From contig NC_030856.1 of NCBI RefSeq assembly GCF_000208745.1, positions 2,936,105-3,000,104 of the forward strand: a DNA stretch of 64,000 nucleotides, read 5' to 3'. Below the pieces are notes generated by a model, which was given only the letters and a program-made list of their open reading frames with translations, did not search any database and was not told the origin of the DNA. The stretch is from Theobroma cacao. Taxonomy: Eukaryota > Streptophyta > Magnoliopsida > Malvales > Malvaceae. Shown piece by piece: positions 37,267-47,865 of this stretch; position 1 is the first letter of the stretch; every line of letters begins with the position of its first letter. A program made the translations under genes and the position numbers.

Positions 37267-37896
37267 TCAAAAAGAATTGGCAACTAGAATGGCTTGCCTG
37301 CACCTAGCCTTGGCCTGCTCAAGTCTCTCACCCAGAGTTTCTTCCTTCACTGCAGCTTTCACCATAGCCAAATCCATTTCCATCAATCTCAAAACTCTGA
37401 ACAACTCAGTCACCATTCTCTCTTCCACCTTCCCTTCATCCCTCAACACTTCTGCTTCTTCCCTTGCTCTCTCTGCCACAATTTCTCCAGCCTTAGCCAA
37501 CAGCTCAGTGGAACCAAATTCTCTCCCCATTAACCCTTCCAACTTCTCCAAGAAGTCCATTATCACATACCCTTTTGGCTTCTCTAAGTTAATCTCCTTG
37601 GTTCTCTTCCAACCAACCTCGAAATTTGGTGGTTCTGGCTTTGCAATGTCTGGTCTCGGTTTTCTCTCCCGGAGTATCTCTGATCTTCTCCGTTTCTCGA
37701 TGGGGAAACTGTCTGGACTTATGGTGGTATCATGAGAGATTGGAGACGGAAAATCTGGCTGATGAGGAACCGAATTTGAGTCTGCAGAAGTGCATTTGAT
37801 GGTGAAATGTAGTGGTTTTACTGTGCTATCGATTGGGAGGTTGGATAGATAAAGATGGTGTGGGGGAGAAAGGAAGTGAAGGAGAGTGGAGGCCAT
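37267..37896 (-). CDS. Small predicted chloroplast protein of unknown function
   Basis: A single-exon gene of 209 aa. I do not recognise a named family. The N terminus (MASTLLHFLSPPHHLYLS) is rich in Ser and Leu and poor in acidic residues, like a chloroplast transit peptide. A proline-rich middle follows (FPIEKRRRSEILRERKPRPD). The C-terminal half is charged and strongly helical (LAKAGEIVAERAREEAEVLR; LAMVKAAVKEETLGERLEQA), suggesting a coiled coil. The start is the ATG at 37896; the frame is open upstream to 38040, but MAST fits a transit peptide best. It is transcribed away from FIE, 476 bp apart start to start. Its C-terminal part is copied in the pseudogene at 31.0-31.65 kb, and that copy keeps the frame, which supports coding. 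Confidence 0.82.
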   Translation of the reverse strand: MASTLLHFLSPPHHLYLSNLPIDSTVKPLHFTIKCTSADSNSVPHQPDFPSPISHDTTISPDSFPIEKRRRSEILRERKPRPDIAKPEPPNFEVGWKRTKEINLEKPKGYVIMDFLEKLEGLMGREFGSTELLAKAGEIVAERAREEAEVLRDEGKVEERMVTELFRVLRLMEMDLAMVKAAVKEETLGERLEQAKARCRQAILVANSF

Positions 37897-38372
37897 GGCA
37901 GTTTGGAAACCAAAGCGAATGGATGAAGATAAGGCCTGGACTATTGCTGCTATTTGTCCTTTTGTTGACTGCTGTTTGCTAGAAGAATAGGACATTGCAA
38001 AAATATCCATGGAGTATACATAGTAACTTAAAAGATACATACTTTTTTATAATTAGTATTATTAATAATAATAATAATATTATTAAATTTTATATTTGAT
38101 GTATTATTAATGGATAGTATTTATATGTTATTATTTATTGGATTGTGACTTAATAATAGAGCTAAGATAATAATTTTAAGAAAAAATCTATTAAAAAAAA
38201 GTCACAATAAAAATTATATTTACTTTGTTTTTTTTTTTTTTAAATTAAAGAGTAAAACAAAAGTTCAAAAGTGAAAACGGAGGACCTTTTTTCAAAGCGA
38301 ACTCTCCCGTAAGTGGGAACTGAAAACTCTTGATTTTGTCTGGTCGGGAGCCAACAAGTTTTCAAAGCAAAA
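37897..38372. promoter_or_regulatory. Divergent intergenic promoter region between the plastid-protein gene and FIE
   Basis: The 476 bp between two opposite start codons must hold both leaders and at least the core promoters. It contains an imperfect (TAA)n run near 38.06-38.09 kb and a poly(T) run near 38.23 kb. No specific factor site can be assigned by eye. Confidence 0.55.
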
Positions 38373-41300
38373 ATGGCGAAGACGCCGATTGGGCTAGAAC
38401 CAGTGGTGGGATCTCTAACACCGTCAAAGAAAAGAGAATACAGAGTCACCAACCGTCTCCAAGAAGGCAAACGTCCCCTCTACGCCGTCGTTTTCAACTT
38501 CATCGACTCTCGTTACTTCAACGTTTTTGCTACCGTCGGTGGTAACCGGGTAAGTGTTTTTTGGTATCCTTTGTTCTGGGAATTGATGGGTTTCCTTTAG
38601 TTTCAGTTTGCTAAGCAGAAGACACCTTCTTTGCCCTGTTTTTGGGAATATTAGCCAATTAATGACTTCAATCCTTCTGATTGAACACCCTATGTTCTGC
38701 TTTTATGAATGAAAATGCTTGAAAATTCAAGACCCTTTTGATCTTTTTTTTGTTTCTTTTTTTGAAGTTTTTTCCTTCAGTCTTTATTTTAGTTTGGATG
38801 CTTATTTTGATTAGAAAATGTGCAATCTTTACCAGTTTTGTTTGTTTCTCTCCCACCTTCATGCATCCATTGAAATGATGTTACTGAATGTTGATATGCC
38901 CTTATGTTTGCAGATGTTAATTTACCCTTGTGTTTACAGGTGACAGTATACCAATGCCTTGACGGTGGTGTTATAGCTGTTTTACAGTCTTATGTAGATG
39001 AAGATGTAAGAAACAACACTGTATATTGCAATTTTTTCCTTTAAAATGTCTTTTTGCACCATTGCATCATTCCATGTGCTTTGTAGATCAGAAGGATGAG
39101 TCTTTCTACACAATAAGTTGGGCATGCAACATTGATGGTACTCCGTTTGTGGTGGCCGGAGGTATTAATGGCATAATCCGTGTAATTGATGCAAGTAATG
39201 AGAAAATACACAAGGTATCATCTTTAGAAAATCAGAGCTGCTATTTGGATGTTCATTCATTGCTGTTAAAAAATGATAGTGTAACTCATATATAGTTTTT
39301 TCATTCCATTGCATGCATGTGTATCTGCAGAGTTTTGTTGGCCATGGTGACTCGATAAATGAAATCAGGACTCAGCCATTGAAGCCATCACTTATAGTGT
39401 CTGCAAGTAAAGTAAGCATCAATACATATGCTTGATAACTGTTTGCTTTATCAAATGTCTAAATTTTGCAATTGGGCAGGATGAATCAGTTCGGTTGTGG
39501 AATGTTCATACTGGAATATGCATTCTGATATTTGCTGGAGCTGGGGGTCACCGCAATGAAGTTTTGAGTGTGGTAGGTAAAGACAATATTGAGTTATGCT
39601 ATGCTGTCTTTCCCTTGGAGAATTGAACCATGTCCTTTAATGTTTGGTATGTTTTCTCTTTTCATATTTTTTACCAACATAAACGGATGGTTATGATTGT
39701 TTTTGTAGGATTTCCATCCTTCAGATATTCATCGCATTGCAAGTTGTGGCATGGACAACACTGTTAAGATTTGGTCAATGAAAGGTATGACACTCATCAT
39801 CATGAGTGGTTGTTGTCCTTTTTGGTGGCAACAATCCAATTTATCTGTTGTAATTGGAACGTTAAGTAAACATCAATTTAGGCATTTACTCTTTTATATT
39901 CTTTTCTTAACCTTTCTTCAGAATTCTGGACTTATGTTGAGAAATCATTCACATGGACGGATCTTCCTTCAAAATTCCCCACAAAATATGTACAGTTCCC
40001 TGTGAGTGGCTTCTTCTTCTTCTATGCAAAAATATGACTGTTGTTCTAAGATTTTAATGGTTATATCTATTATTTTCAGATTTTCTTAGCTTCAGTTCAT
40101 TCAAACTATGTAGACTGTAGTCGGTGGCTTGGTGATTTCATCCTGTCAAAGGTAAATTATTGGCTCTATCCACTGTTATATCATCTTTGATAGAAAGCTC
40201 AAATTTGATTTGATAAGCATTGCCACATTGTTTTGTTGCTTTCTTAGCATAGTAACTTGAGCTATTTTGTGAAGAATCTTTGCACAGCCTTTTAGGACAT
40301 CACTAGCCCAAGTAGTATAAACTGCTGGCAGCTTTCTGATGTCTTACTTTAATTCAATGCTTGTTAATGTTATGTCTGCCTCTTTTTCTGATGTTGGTTT
40401 TGGTACTGGACATTGGGATCAAAAATGAAAAACACTTCTTTTGCATGTAACTTCAACCGAAAGATCATTTTCTAAATGGCATCTCTTTTCAGAAATCAGA
40501 TTACATTGTTAGAGATACAACAGATAAGAACTTTCTTTCTCAAGTTTGGACTATTATGATTTACTTGAAAAAGTTTCAGTTGCAGTGTACCTGGAAACGT
40601 TTCCTTGACCTTGTTATCATACACCTTTTATGTAGGCTGTTCTGTCATAAGCTGGAATTCTGTATTTCTCTTGTGGTTATATAAGTTACTGTGTGGTATA
40701 ATTGCAGAGTGTTGACAATGAAATAGTGCTATGGGAACCAAAAATGAAGGAGCAATCTCCAGGAGAGGTTTGAACTTTCTCAATCTCCAGGAGAGGGTTA
40801 TATCGTTTCTATAACCCTCAACTTTTGCTGCAATGACAAATTTCGTGATGTTCTTGTTTAGGGTACGGCTGACATCCTTCAAAAGTATCCTGTCCCAGAG
40901 TGTGACATTTGGTTCATCAAATTCTCTTGTGACTTTCATTACAATGCTGCTGCTATAGGTATATGAAATGCCAAATCCTTTCTTTTTTCACTTTCAAATG
41001 TAAACAACGTAGTAATAACAGTATAATTGCTTGTTGAGTTACAACCATGCTTATTACCTAGCATATTATTTCTTGTGTATTTTCGTGTGATCTCCAAACC
41101 AAGTTGTGCATATTGATAAGCTTAATATTGTTAAACCTTGTACTTATCTATAAGCTTTGTTGGACTTGGCAGGGAATAGAGAAGGAAAGATTTACGTCTG
41201 GGAACTGCAAAGTAGCCCTCCTGTTCTCATTGCCAGGTTTGCTTGGTTTGCTCTCAGTTGTGCTAAAAGGAAATTCCTTATTTATGTATTTAATGGTCAT

Positions 41301-41538
41301 TCTTATTTTGTCTCTCCCGTAGGCTATCTCATGCACAGTCAAAGTCTCCAATAAGACAGACTGCCACGTCTTTCGATGGAAGGTAACTATCATTTGGATT
41401 TGTAACGGTGTTTCATGAGTTATGATGTTCGATATACACCCGGTGACCTGTATATTGGCTTTTGTTTGTTGCAGCACCATTCTCAGTTGTTGTGAGGACG
41501 GGACAATATGGCGCTGGGATGCTGTCCCAACCGACTAG
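38373..41538 (+). CDS. FIE: Polycomb group WD40 protein FIE (ESC/EED homologue)
   Basis: The WD40 subunit of plant PRC2, which trimethylates histone H3 Lys27 in the nucleus; in Arabidopsis it prevents endosperm development without fertilisation and represses flowering genes. Thirteen exons join in phase: 38373-38549, 38940-39005, 39092-39214, 39331-39411, 39480-39572, 39709-39784, 39922-40001, 40080-40151, 40708-40767, 40862-40958, 41173-41236, 41323-41382 and 41475-41538. The product is 370 aa, one residue from the Arabidopsis length I recall. WD-type repeat ends are visible: ESVRLWNVHTG, NTVKIWSM, NEIVLWEPK, GKIYVWEL and GTIWRWDAV. The N terminus (MAKTPIGLEPVVGSLTPSKK) and the GGINGIIRVID segment are characteristic. 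The start is the first ATG of the open frame. All splice sites are GT-AG. No damage is visible, and the only other copy in the window is the dead fragment at 31.65 kb. Confidence 0.96.
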
Positions 41539-41835
41539 TTAATCCCAGTATGTCTGCCAGATGAAATATTATCGAAGCAGTTATTTTCTCTGTTCAACTA
41601 GTGATTAATAGGAAGATGTTGTCTTCAAGCTAATGCATTATTCTCATCGGGTAACCTGTTGGAAAAAAATGCTTTCTAATGTTCAGGGAGTAAATTAAAG
41701 CTGCATATTATCAGGTTTGCAGCATCTCAGGAATTGAGTAAAAGCTTATATATTTCCAGAAACATCGACAACCATAACAGTAATTTAGAAAAATTCATAG
41801 CACCCTATGAAGATCATAGAGAGAGAGTCTGACTT
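41539..41835. other. FIE 3' untranslated region and flank
   Basis: Non-coding sequence after the FIE stop; it should carry the FIE 3' untranslated region. It ends at the start of an antisense ankyrin remnant. Confidence 0.5.
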
Positions 41836-42190
41836 TTGGCAATACCAACATACCCAAAATCTATTGCAATAGACAGGAGCTTCCCCTGCATCATTAACCA
41901 ATACCAGGATTGCAGATCCTGGCAAGCCAATGCTCGTGCCACCGTCCGGTGTTTGTTCTTGACAGCGCCATGCAGAGGGATATTACCATACATGTCTCTT
42001 ATCCTGGCAATGTATATGTCACTGAAAGTCTTTTGACAGAATCAATGAAACTATTAACAATGTTTCATGACCAGCCCTGGTAGCTATATGGACCAGGCTT
42101 TCACCCTTTTGGGTAGGTGCTAAGAACAAGGGAAGGCTTCCGTTTGATTATCTCTTCTACCAAGTTGGTATATCCAAATCATGCAGCTAT
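41836..42190 (-). pseudogene. Ankyrin-PGG remnant C1 (ankyrin exon fragment)
   Basis: On the minus strand it matches the first exon of the intact gene at about 55380-55700. Readable pieces correspond to the GNTPLHGAVRNGH and AGESPLSIAID repeats of that gene (plus-strand cues CCTGCATCATTAA and AGCGCCATGCAGAGG). Frame changes and loss of all other parts show it is dead. Confidence 0.75.
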
Positions 42191-42479
42191 GCGAAGATAT
42201 CCGCTACGATAAAAATTAATCAAATGAAAAAAAAATGACGGTAAAAAATATTTGATTGTAGATTTATTTGAAAGAACATGTGTCAATTTATGACTTAAGA
42301 TAGACAACAATCTTGATTACTTCATCTCTTTTTGATTTGGTTTTAATTTAGTAGCAATATTTCATTTGTTTAAGAAAATTTTAGCGTGGGTCTTTTTGTT
42401 TTACTTTCCGAAAATGTTAAATCTAATTTATTGGAAAATGGTATTAAATTAATAAAAAAAGATTGTTATTCTTTCATTA

Positions 42480-42965
42480 ACTAAACCATAAATAAATTGG
42501 ATTCTCTTCAATTATATTGTGCCAGTTATTTAGAGAAGTTTCGAGATTTGGAAACCCATTTCTAATCAGGCAACTAATATAGCTAGTCATGGTGTCCTTT
42601 GTAACGCAATAAACAATGTATGATCACAGATTGCTATAAGTGAAATCCAAGTTAAGCTAATGGTAAAAGGAAAAGATATCTAATAATAATTCAGTGTATC
42701 AACAGGGAGAAGACAGCAGTAATGAATGAAGTCATGGCAATAACATTAGAGATAATAATTACCAACAAAGTTAATTTACTAATTAACATTGTCACGTCTT
42801 TATTCGGACCATCATCCTTAAAACTTTAAGGATGTTACAATTCATAGTAAACCTAAAACCATGACAAGATTATTTGACCATTTTCCTTGTCCTTTTTACC
42901 ATCTAAGTTTGGGTTTTCTACTTTTAGATCATCCAAGTGAGTATTTTCAAGGACGTCCACTCTTT
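42480..42965 (-). pseudogene. Ankyrin-PGG remnant C2 (PGG exon fragment)
   Basis: The segment matches about 53814-54370 of the intact ankyrin-PGG gene in the same orientation (TATAAGTGAAATCCAAGTTA; GATGAAGTCATGGCAAT-like; TTTACTAATTAACATTG). Because C1 carries ankyrin sequence yet lies on the 3' side of this PGG piece, the two come from different copies. Several indels are visible. Confidence 0.75.
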
Positions 42966-43189
42966 GATGCTTTTACAGTTGGCTTCATGCGTTTCCCTGT
43001 TATTTCTGTCTTGACTTAATCTCTCAATTGTTATTAATCAATTGAAGCTTTGTTATTTCTTTTGATTTAAAATCCAAAATAAAAGGGACCTATCAGAGAC
43101 TTGCGAAGATATATAATATGACACTGAATCGTTGTAAGACCTCAACTATGTTTCAAGAAATTGCTTCTTATACTTGAGTTTATATAAGA

Positions 43190-43560
43190 AACAGTCTATT
43201 TTCAATAATTTTATTCATGAGATGGGATTTATTGACCTGCCACTCATAAGAGGAAAGTTCACCTTTTGCGATTATAGAGAACAAACTGTCTTTAGTCGAT
43301 TAGATAGATTCTTAATCGATGTAAAATCTGATTGTGGAGAATAATAGTATACTGCAAAAATGTATTCCGGTGTTCTTGTCTGATCAGGTTCCTCTTTTCA
43401 TGGATACAGGGTTGGTTGATTGGGAGACTAAGCCTTTCAAATTTTTTAATCACTAGACAAGTGAAGTTAGCTTCCACCAAACTAACTTTTGTATACAGTT
43501 GACAAGTGAAGTTGATTGGTTGATTGGGAGACTAAGCCTTTCAAATTTCAAAAATAGTAT
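43190..43560 (+). mobile_element. LINE ORF2 endonuclease-region relic
   Basis: Plus-strand frames read FIHEMGFIDLPLIRGKFTFCDY, then FSRLDRFLID, the end of a plant LINE endonuclease domain. After a frame change SDQVPLFMDTGLVDWETKPF follows, as in the next LINE segment. The end contains a local duplication of 'gattgggagactaagcctttcaaattt' (43.42 and 43.52 kb). It is short, broken and inactive. Confidence 0.72.
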
Positions 43561-44760
43561 ACAGTTGCATTTTTGTATTTATACTCACATAAGAAATTAA
43601 GATCCTTAGATTTAGCCTTAGGAGACTAAATCGAAGAGGAATTAGCTAAGCACAGAAAACGAGTCACTGTTTTCCGTACTGTGCCAACAGTAACTAAACA
43701 ACCTAGCAGACACAGCTGTTAAGCCTACAATAAGAACACTCAAAACGATTACACTATAGCGTGTACAAGGAAGAATATAAAATAACAAGACTTAAACGAC
43801 ACATGAGTATCGAACACCTTAAACATGAAAGAAAGGAAACGACGCATACAACCACCATTTTTACTACATTAATTATAAAAGACTAAAACGACAAGACTCC
43901 TTAATGTTTAGTAAACCAGCAACAAACTAAAACTACCCCGTATTAAGGACCTTCTTCAACCTTCAATTTCCAATTGGTTCCCACCACATATTCAACCAAA
44001 TTGGGAATAAGAACTTCAACAAGTAACTTCAATGGTCTCATCCAAATCCTTCGAACCCTCTATTGGAGTTTTGAATCTCTTTTGTTATTGTTGACTCTTT
44101 CTTTGCTTGAATGGGGTCTGAGTTCTAATGGAAATTGACTTTTGATAGTTTCTTTTGTCCTTTTCCCTGAGAAGGTGATAGTTAGGTTGCAGGTAATCTT
44201 TTGTCTTTATTTTGGTGGGTGTACAGGGGTTTTTATACTGGCAATTGTATTGGTCATTAAGACTTTTATGAAGGATTTTGTCAATATACCCCTTTCCTTT
44301 TGTACGGGGCATAGTCTTACAAAATCAGTGCAAAGAGGTGAACAATTGTTCCCTTTTGATGAATGCAAATGAAATTTCAAAAAGAAAAAAATTTGTTGCT
44401 TATCCAATTGCTCTTTCACAACTATCACCTTTTATTTTTTTAGCTAACTAATGTTTAACCTTGGCAAAAAAAGACCTAAATACTTATTGACTCGAATTTG
44501 AGTGCTTGGAAGATGATGGGCAGCCAATACGAAATGGGAAGAGAAAGTCCTAAGCATTTGATAGGACTTTCTTCAAAATGATTGTTTTTTCTTCCCACTC
44601 CTTGTAGCAATTTTACTGAATTACATAATTATTTATACTACTCTCTAGAGATGATTCTAGACTAAAACATTAAATTCTAAATTCATGAATACATTCATCT
44701 AGGAACATCCTTCTAGCTTCTAGGTTCATGAATAAATTCATTTACTTAATTCATACTTAC
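43561..44760. other. Intergenic, unclassified
   Basis: No supported gene. Reading frames of 73-76 codons near 44.1-44.4 kb overlap on both strands and show no domain. Composition is less AT-rich than the surroundings, so it may be decayed element sequence, but no terminal repeats were found. Confidence 0.35.
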
Positions 44761-44764
44761 TCTA

Positions 44765-45255
44765 TGAAAAAGAATTAAAGCAATGAAAGAGAAAAAATAT
44801 AAGCAAATATGAAAACTTAATAAACAGACAAGATGCCAAGATTCTATATCGAACTAGACCAGATCAATCGCGTGCTTTCTTTCAAACGGTAACTGTAGCT
44901 TTGGTTCAGTTGGCCACAACATGACTTCTTACACCTCAAGCATTTAACATTTAAAAAGAAAATGACTCTGTCTTTCAGCCAATATCTTCATCAAGTGAAC
45001 AATAAACAGACATGGATTGTCTTCAACTATATTCTGTGGATTACTAAGAGAGGTTCGAGACTTGGAAATACGTTGGAACACAAGAAGAAATATAGGAAAA
45101 AATATGTAAAGAAAGAAAGGAGGAGCACTACCAATCACGCAAACCAATATAGCTAGCCAGTCATAGTGTGTCTTCTGCAACCCAACAAATAATTCAGTCA
45201 CAAATGCTAATGCCAATGCTATAAGTGAGATCCAAGTTAAGCCAAAGACAAAACA
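44765..45255 (-). pseudogene. Ankyrin-PGG remnant D (C-terminal PGG part only)
   Basis: The minus-strand frame still reads the last PGG membrane segments: LAFVTELFVGLQKT, LAILVCVIGSAPPFFLYIF and SKSRTSLSNPQNIVEDNPC, as in the intact gene. Upstream the sequence jumps at about 45.24 kb from PGG coding straight into what is, in the intact copy, the 5' flank of the gene (about 55.95 kb). All ankyrin repeats and the start are therefore deleted. Confidence 0.83.
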
Positions 45256-45493
45256 TTGAACCCGATTTATATTTTACTTAACAAAAAAAGACTTATTATG
45301 AAATATGGTTGACTTATATGTATGAACTGAAACTATTTTAAAATAAAATATTAATTTATTTTCCCAATGTATAAACTTATTAATCTTTAGCTGTGCAAGC
45401 AATATTTAATAATTTGGATTGATTTTAATGCTAATAAATGAACCTGTAATTATAAATATAGAAATAATTGTTAATTAGGATTTTTTCCCTTCT

Positions 45494-45611
45494 TACTATG
45501 AGACAATTTTTTTTTTTGAAAGGTACTATGAGACAATTAATTTGTTTAACTAGTTAAATGTGAACGCTTACTTTTTTTTTTTTTTTTGTTAAGCCATGTG
45601 AACGCTTACTT
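45494..45611. repeat. Two miniature poly(T) insertions with 15-16 bp target-site duplications
   Basis: Insertion 1: TACTATGAGACAATT occurs at 45494-45508 and 45524-45538, around T9 plus GAAAGG. Insertion 2: ATGTGAACGCTTACTT occurs at 45558-45573 and 45596-45611, around a T run plus GTTAAGCC. The paralogous flank at about 56229-56275 has each target sequence once and no insertion. This fits target-primed retrotransposition of tails only. Confidence 0.8.
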
Positions 45612-47681
45612 GCATTGTTTTTAAGTTTAAAAGACTTCATGTTTATGGTATGGTCTTTATTTAATGTTAATTAATATAAAAAGACTATCATATTCCATAC
45701 ATAGTTGGTTTTACTAGCAAAATTAAAATATTATCATATAATTTTGATTTATCAAATCTATTTATTTATTTTTTAATGCAGCTGGAATTAAGTATTTGGT
45801 GCCTGATCAGAACTTGTCTATGAGTTCCCATGAAGCAGCAAGCAACAGAATCCGAAGTTGATATATCATGTTGGATCTTACATTAAGTATGAACACAGAT
45901 TTATCAAATTCAAAGAAAGACAATGCATTAATTAAATAATTTTTTTATAAATATTACTTTAATTAATGTCAATTAAGCATGGATTAACATTTCCTTATTA
46001 TGTTTGAGAAAGAAAAAGATAAATAGTGTACAATTATTAGAGAGAGAAGCCTTGATTAATTTCAATAAATACCTATTAACATTTCTTTATTAAGTTTTGA
46101 AAAGAAGATAAATAGTGGACAATTATTAAAGGGAGAAGGCTTATCATTAAAGTTGAAAATTGAGTCAAAAGTTTTTTTTTTTCTGAAAATTGAATTTATT
46201 AATCTTACCGGTAATTTTGTGGTCTTATCGATTTGAGACTCTCGAAAGTATAATGAACCGACTTGGAGTAAATGTGTAGATACATTAACACATAAACAAT
46301 AATACACTATTTGTGAAAAGTAATTATACTCTTGCAAAACTGATTATTTTGATTAATATCGATAAGTATGGATTAAAATTTCTCGTTTGAAAAAGGAGAT
46401 AAATAGTGTACAATTATTAGAGAGAGAAGGCATACAATTAAATTTGAAAATTGAGAGAAAAATTAAATGCATAAATACATTAATACATAGAAATAATACA
46501 CAATACATGAAAAGTAATACCCTCAAAAAACAATTATTTTGATTAGCACCGATAAATACCGATTAACATTTTTCTATTAAATTTGGAAAAAAAATAAATA
46601 ATGGCCGATTTTTAGAGAGTGAAAGACGCAAATTAATAGGGGAAATTGAAAGAAGAAAATTGAGAGAATAATCAAATGCGTAGATACAATACATACATAA
46701 AAATAATAATACATCATATATACATGAAACCTAGTACTCTTGAAAAATTGACAGAAATTAATATGGTGGTTATGGTTGAATTAGTCAGACTTGTAATACA
46801 CCATGGCTAACACCCGAAGGACAACTCCATTAAATTCAGCAACTCGAGAAACACGTTTTAATTCTAATAATAATACTAATAACAATTTATCAGATTTGTC
46901 AGAATAAAAATAATAAAGGTTTTGAATTTGTACAGGTCTAGTTTCGATTTCAGTGCTAGCCTAGACGTATTGAAACTGACATATAAGTCCCTTATCCTTT
47001 GACAAAAAAACAACAATCACATGATGAGTTGACAATGTTTATTTGGTTATTGTTCTCGTATATTCGTAGTTGTTAGCTGAAGGTTTAGATGTGTCACATG
47101 ATGAGTTTTCTCTTGATGCGTTTTCTTGTTAACTCCGTATCATTTAAGCTTTGTTTGTAGCTTCTGTTGTTATCATGATTCTTGACAGTAGGGGAGACAT
47201 GAGAAGATATACACTACAGACTCTTCCAATCTGGTACGCTTCAAGAAACTGACCCTTATTCATCAGAATTTATATAAGAAATTGTTTTTTTTTTATAAGG
47301 TGATATTATCTGTTTCATAACTGGTATGTCATTGTAAGTCTCTAACTTATGGGTAGAAAACTCCTTATGGTATTGATGATTGGTTTGGGTGTAGAAAGCT
47401 GTACAATTTTCAAAGCGTTTAGTTTAGAAACAAATGTTGTTACTTATCTTTTTGTTTATTTTTTTTATTTTTAGGTAGAAATAAGAATGTTTAGCATTGA
47501 GAAAAAAACATATTGCAATGTATAATTGTCTTTAATATATATTATATGTCACATGGATAGTAAAACCTTTGAAGCTCATTCAAACTTATCTTCAATCATG
47601 TACAACTTCCTTAGTGGTTTTACATAAAATTGTTATGTGTGTCGAGGAGATGATTGTTGTTGCTATTTCTTTCATTTTCAG
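45612..47681. repeat. Segmentally duplicated intergenic flank (copy S1), upstream of the NB-LRR gene
   Basis: AT-rich flank without genes. It shares long stretches with 55.95-57.8, 59.4-61.1 and 61.1-62.45 kb, for example 'attattagagagagaagg', 'gcgtaga...catacata' and 'cttgtaa(t/c)ac(a)ccac...taacacccg...aaggacaac'. From about 47.0 kb it also matches 62.46-63.24 kb. The last part should hold the NB-LRR promoter and leader. Within it, 45.99-46.7 kb shows two or three internal copies of an 'attaacatttc...agagagaag' phrase. Confidence 0.65.
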
Positions 47682-47865
47682 ATTATTTTCACCAGGAAAT
47701 TGCTGAAGTTTCTCTTGTCATTGCTCCCAAGATAACCCAGGAACAACCTCATAACTCCAACCAGGTACTGGCAAGTTCATTTTCATAGTTGATTTCTTCA
47801 ACTAGCAGCTCACTAAATATTGTCCTATACTTCAAAATTATCAGGGAATTTTTGCTGCTGCCACT

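Noticed and set aside
37253..37735. 160-codon plus-strand frame
   Set aside because: Antisense shadow of the plastid-protein gene; the Ser-rich translation comes from the helical Glu/Ala/Leu-rich strand.
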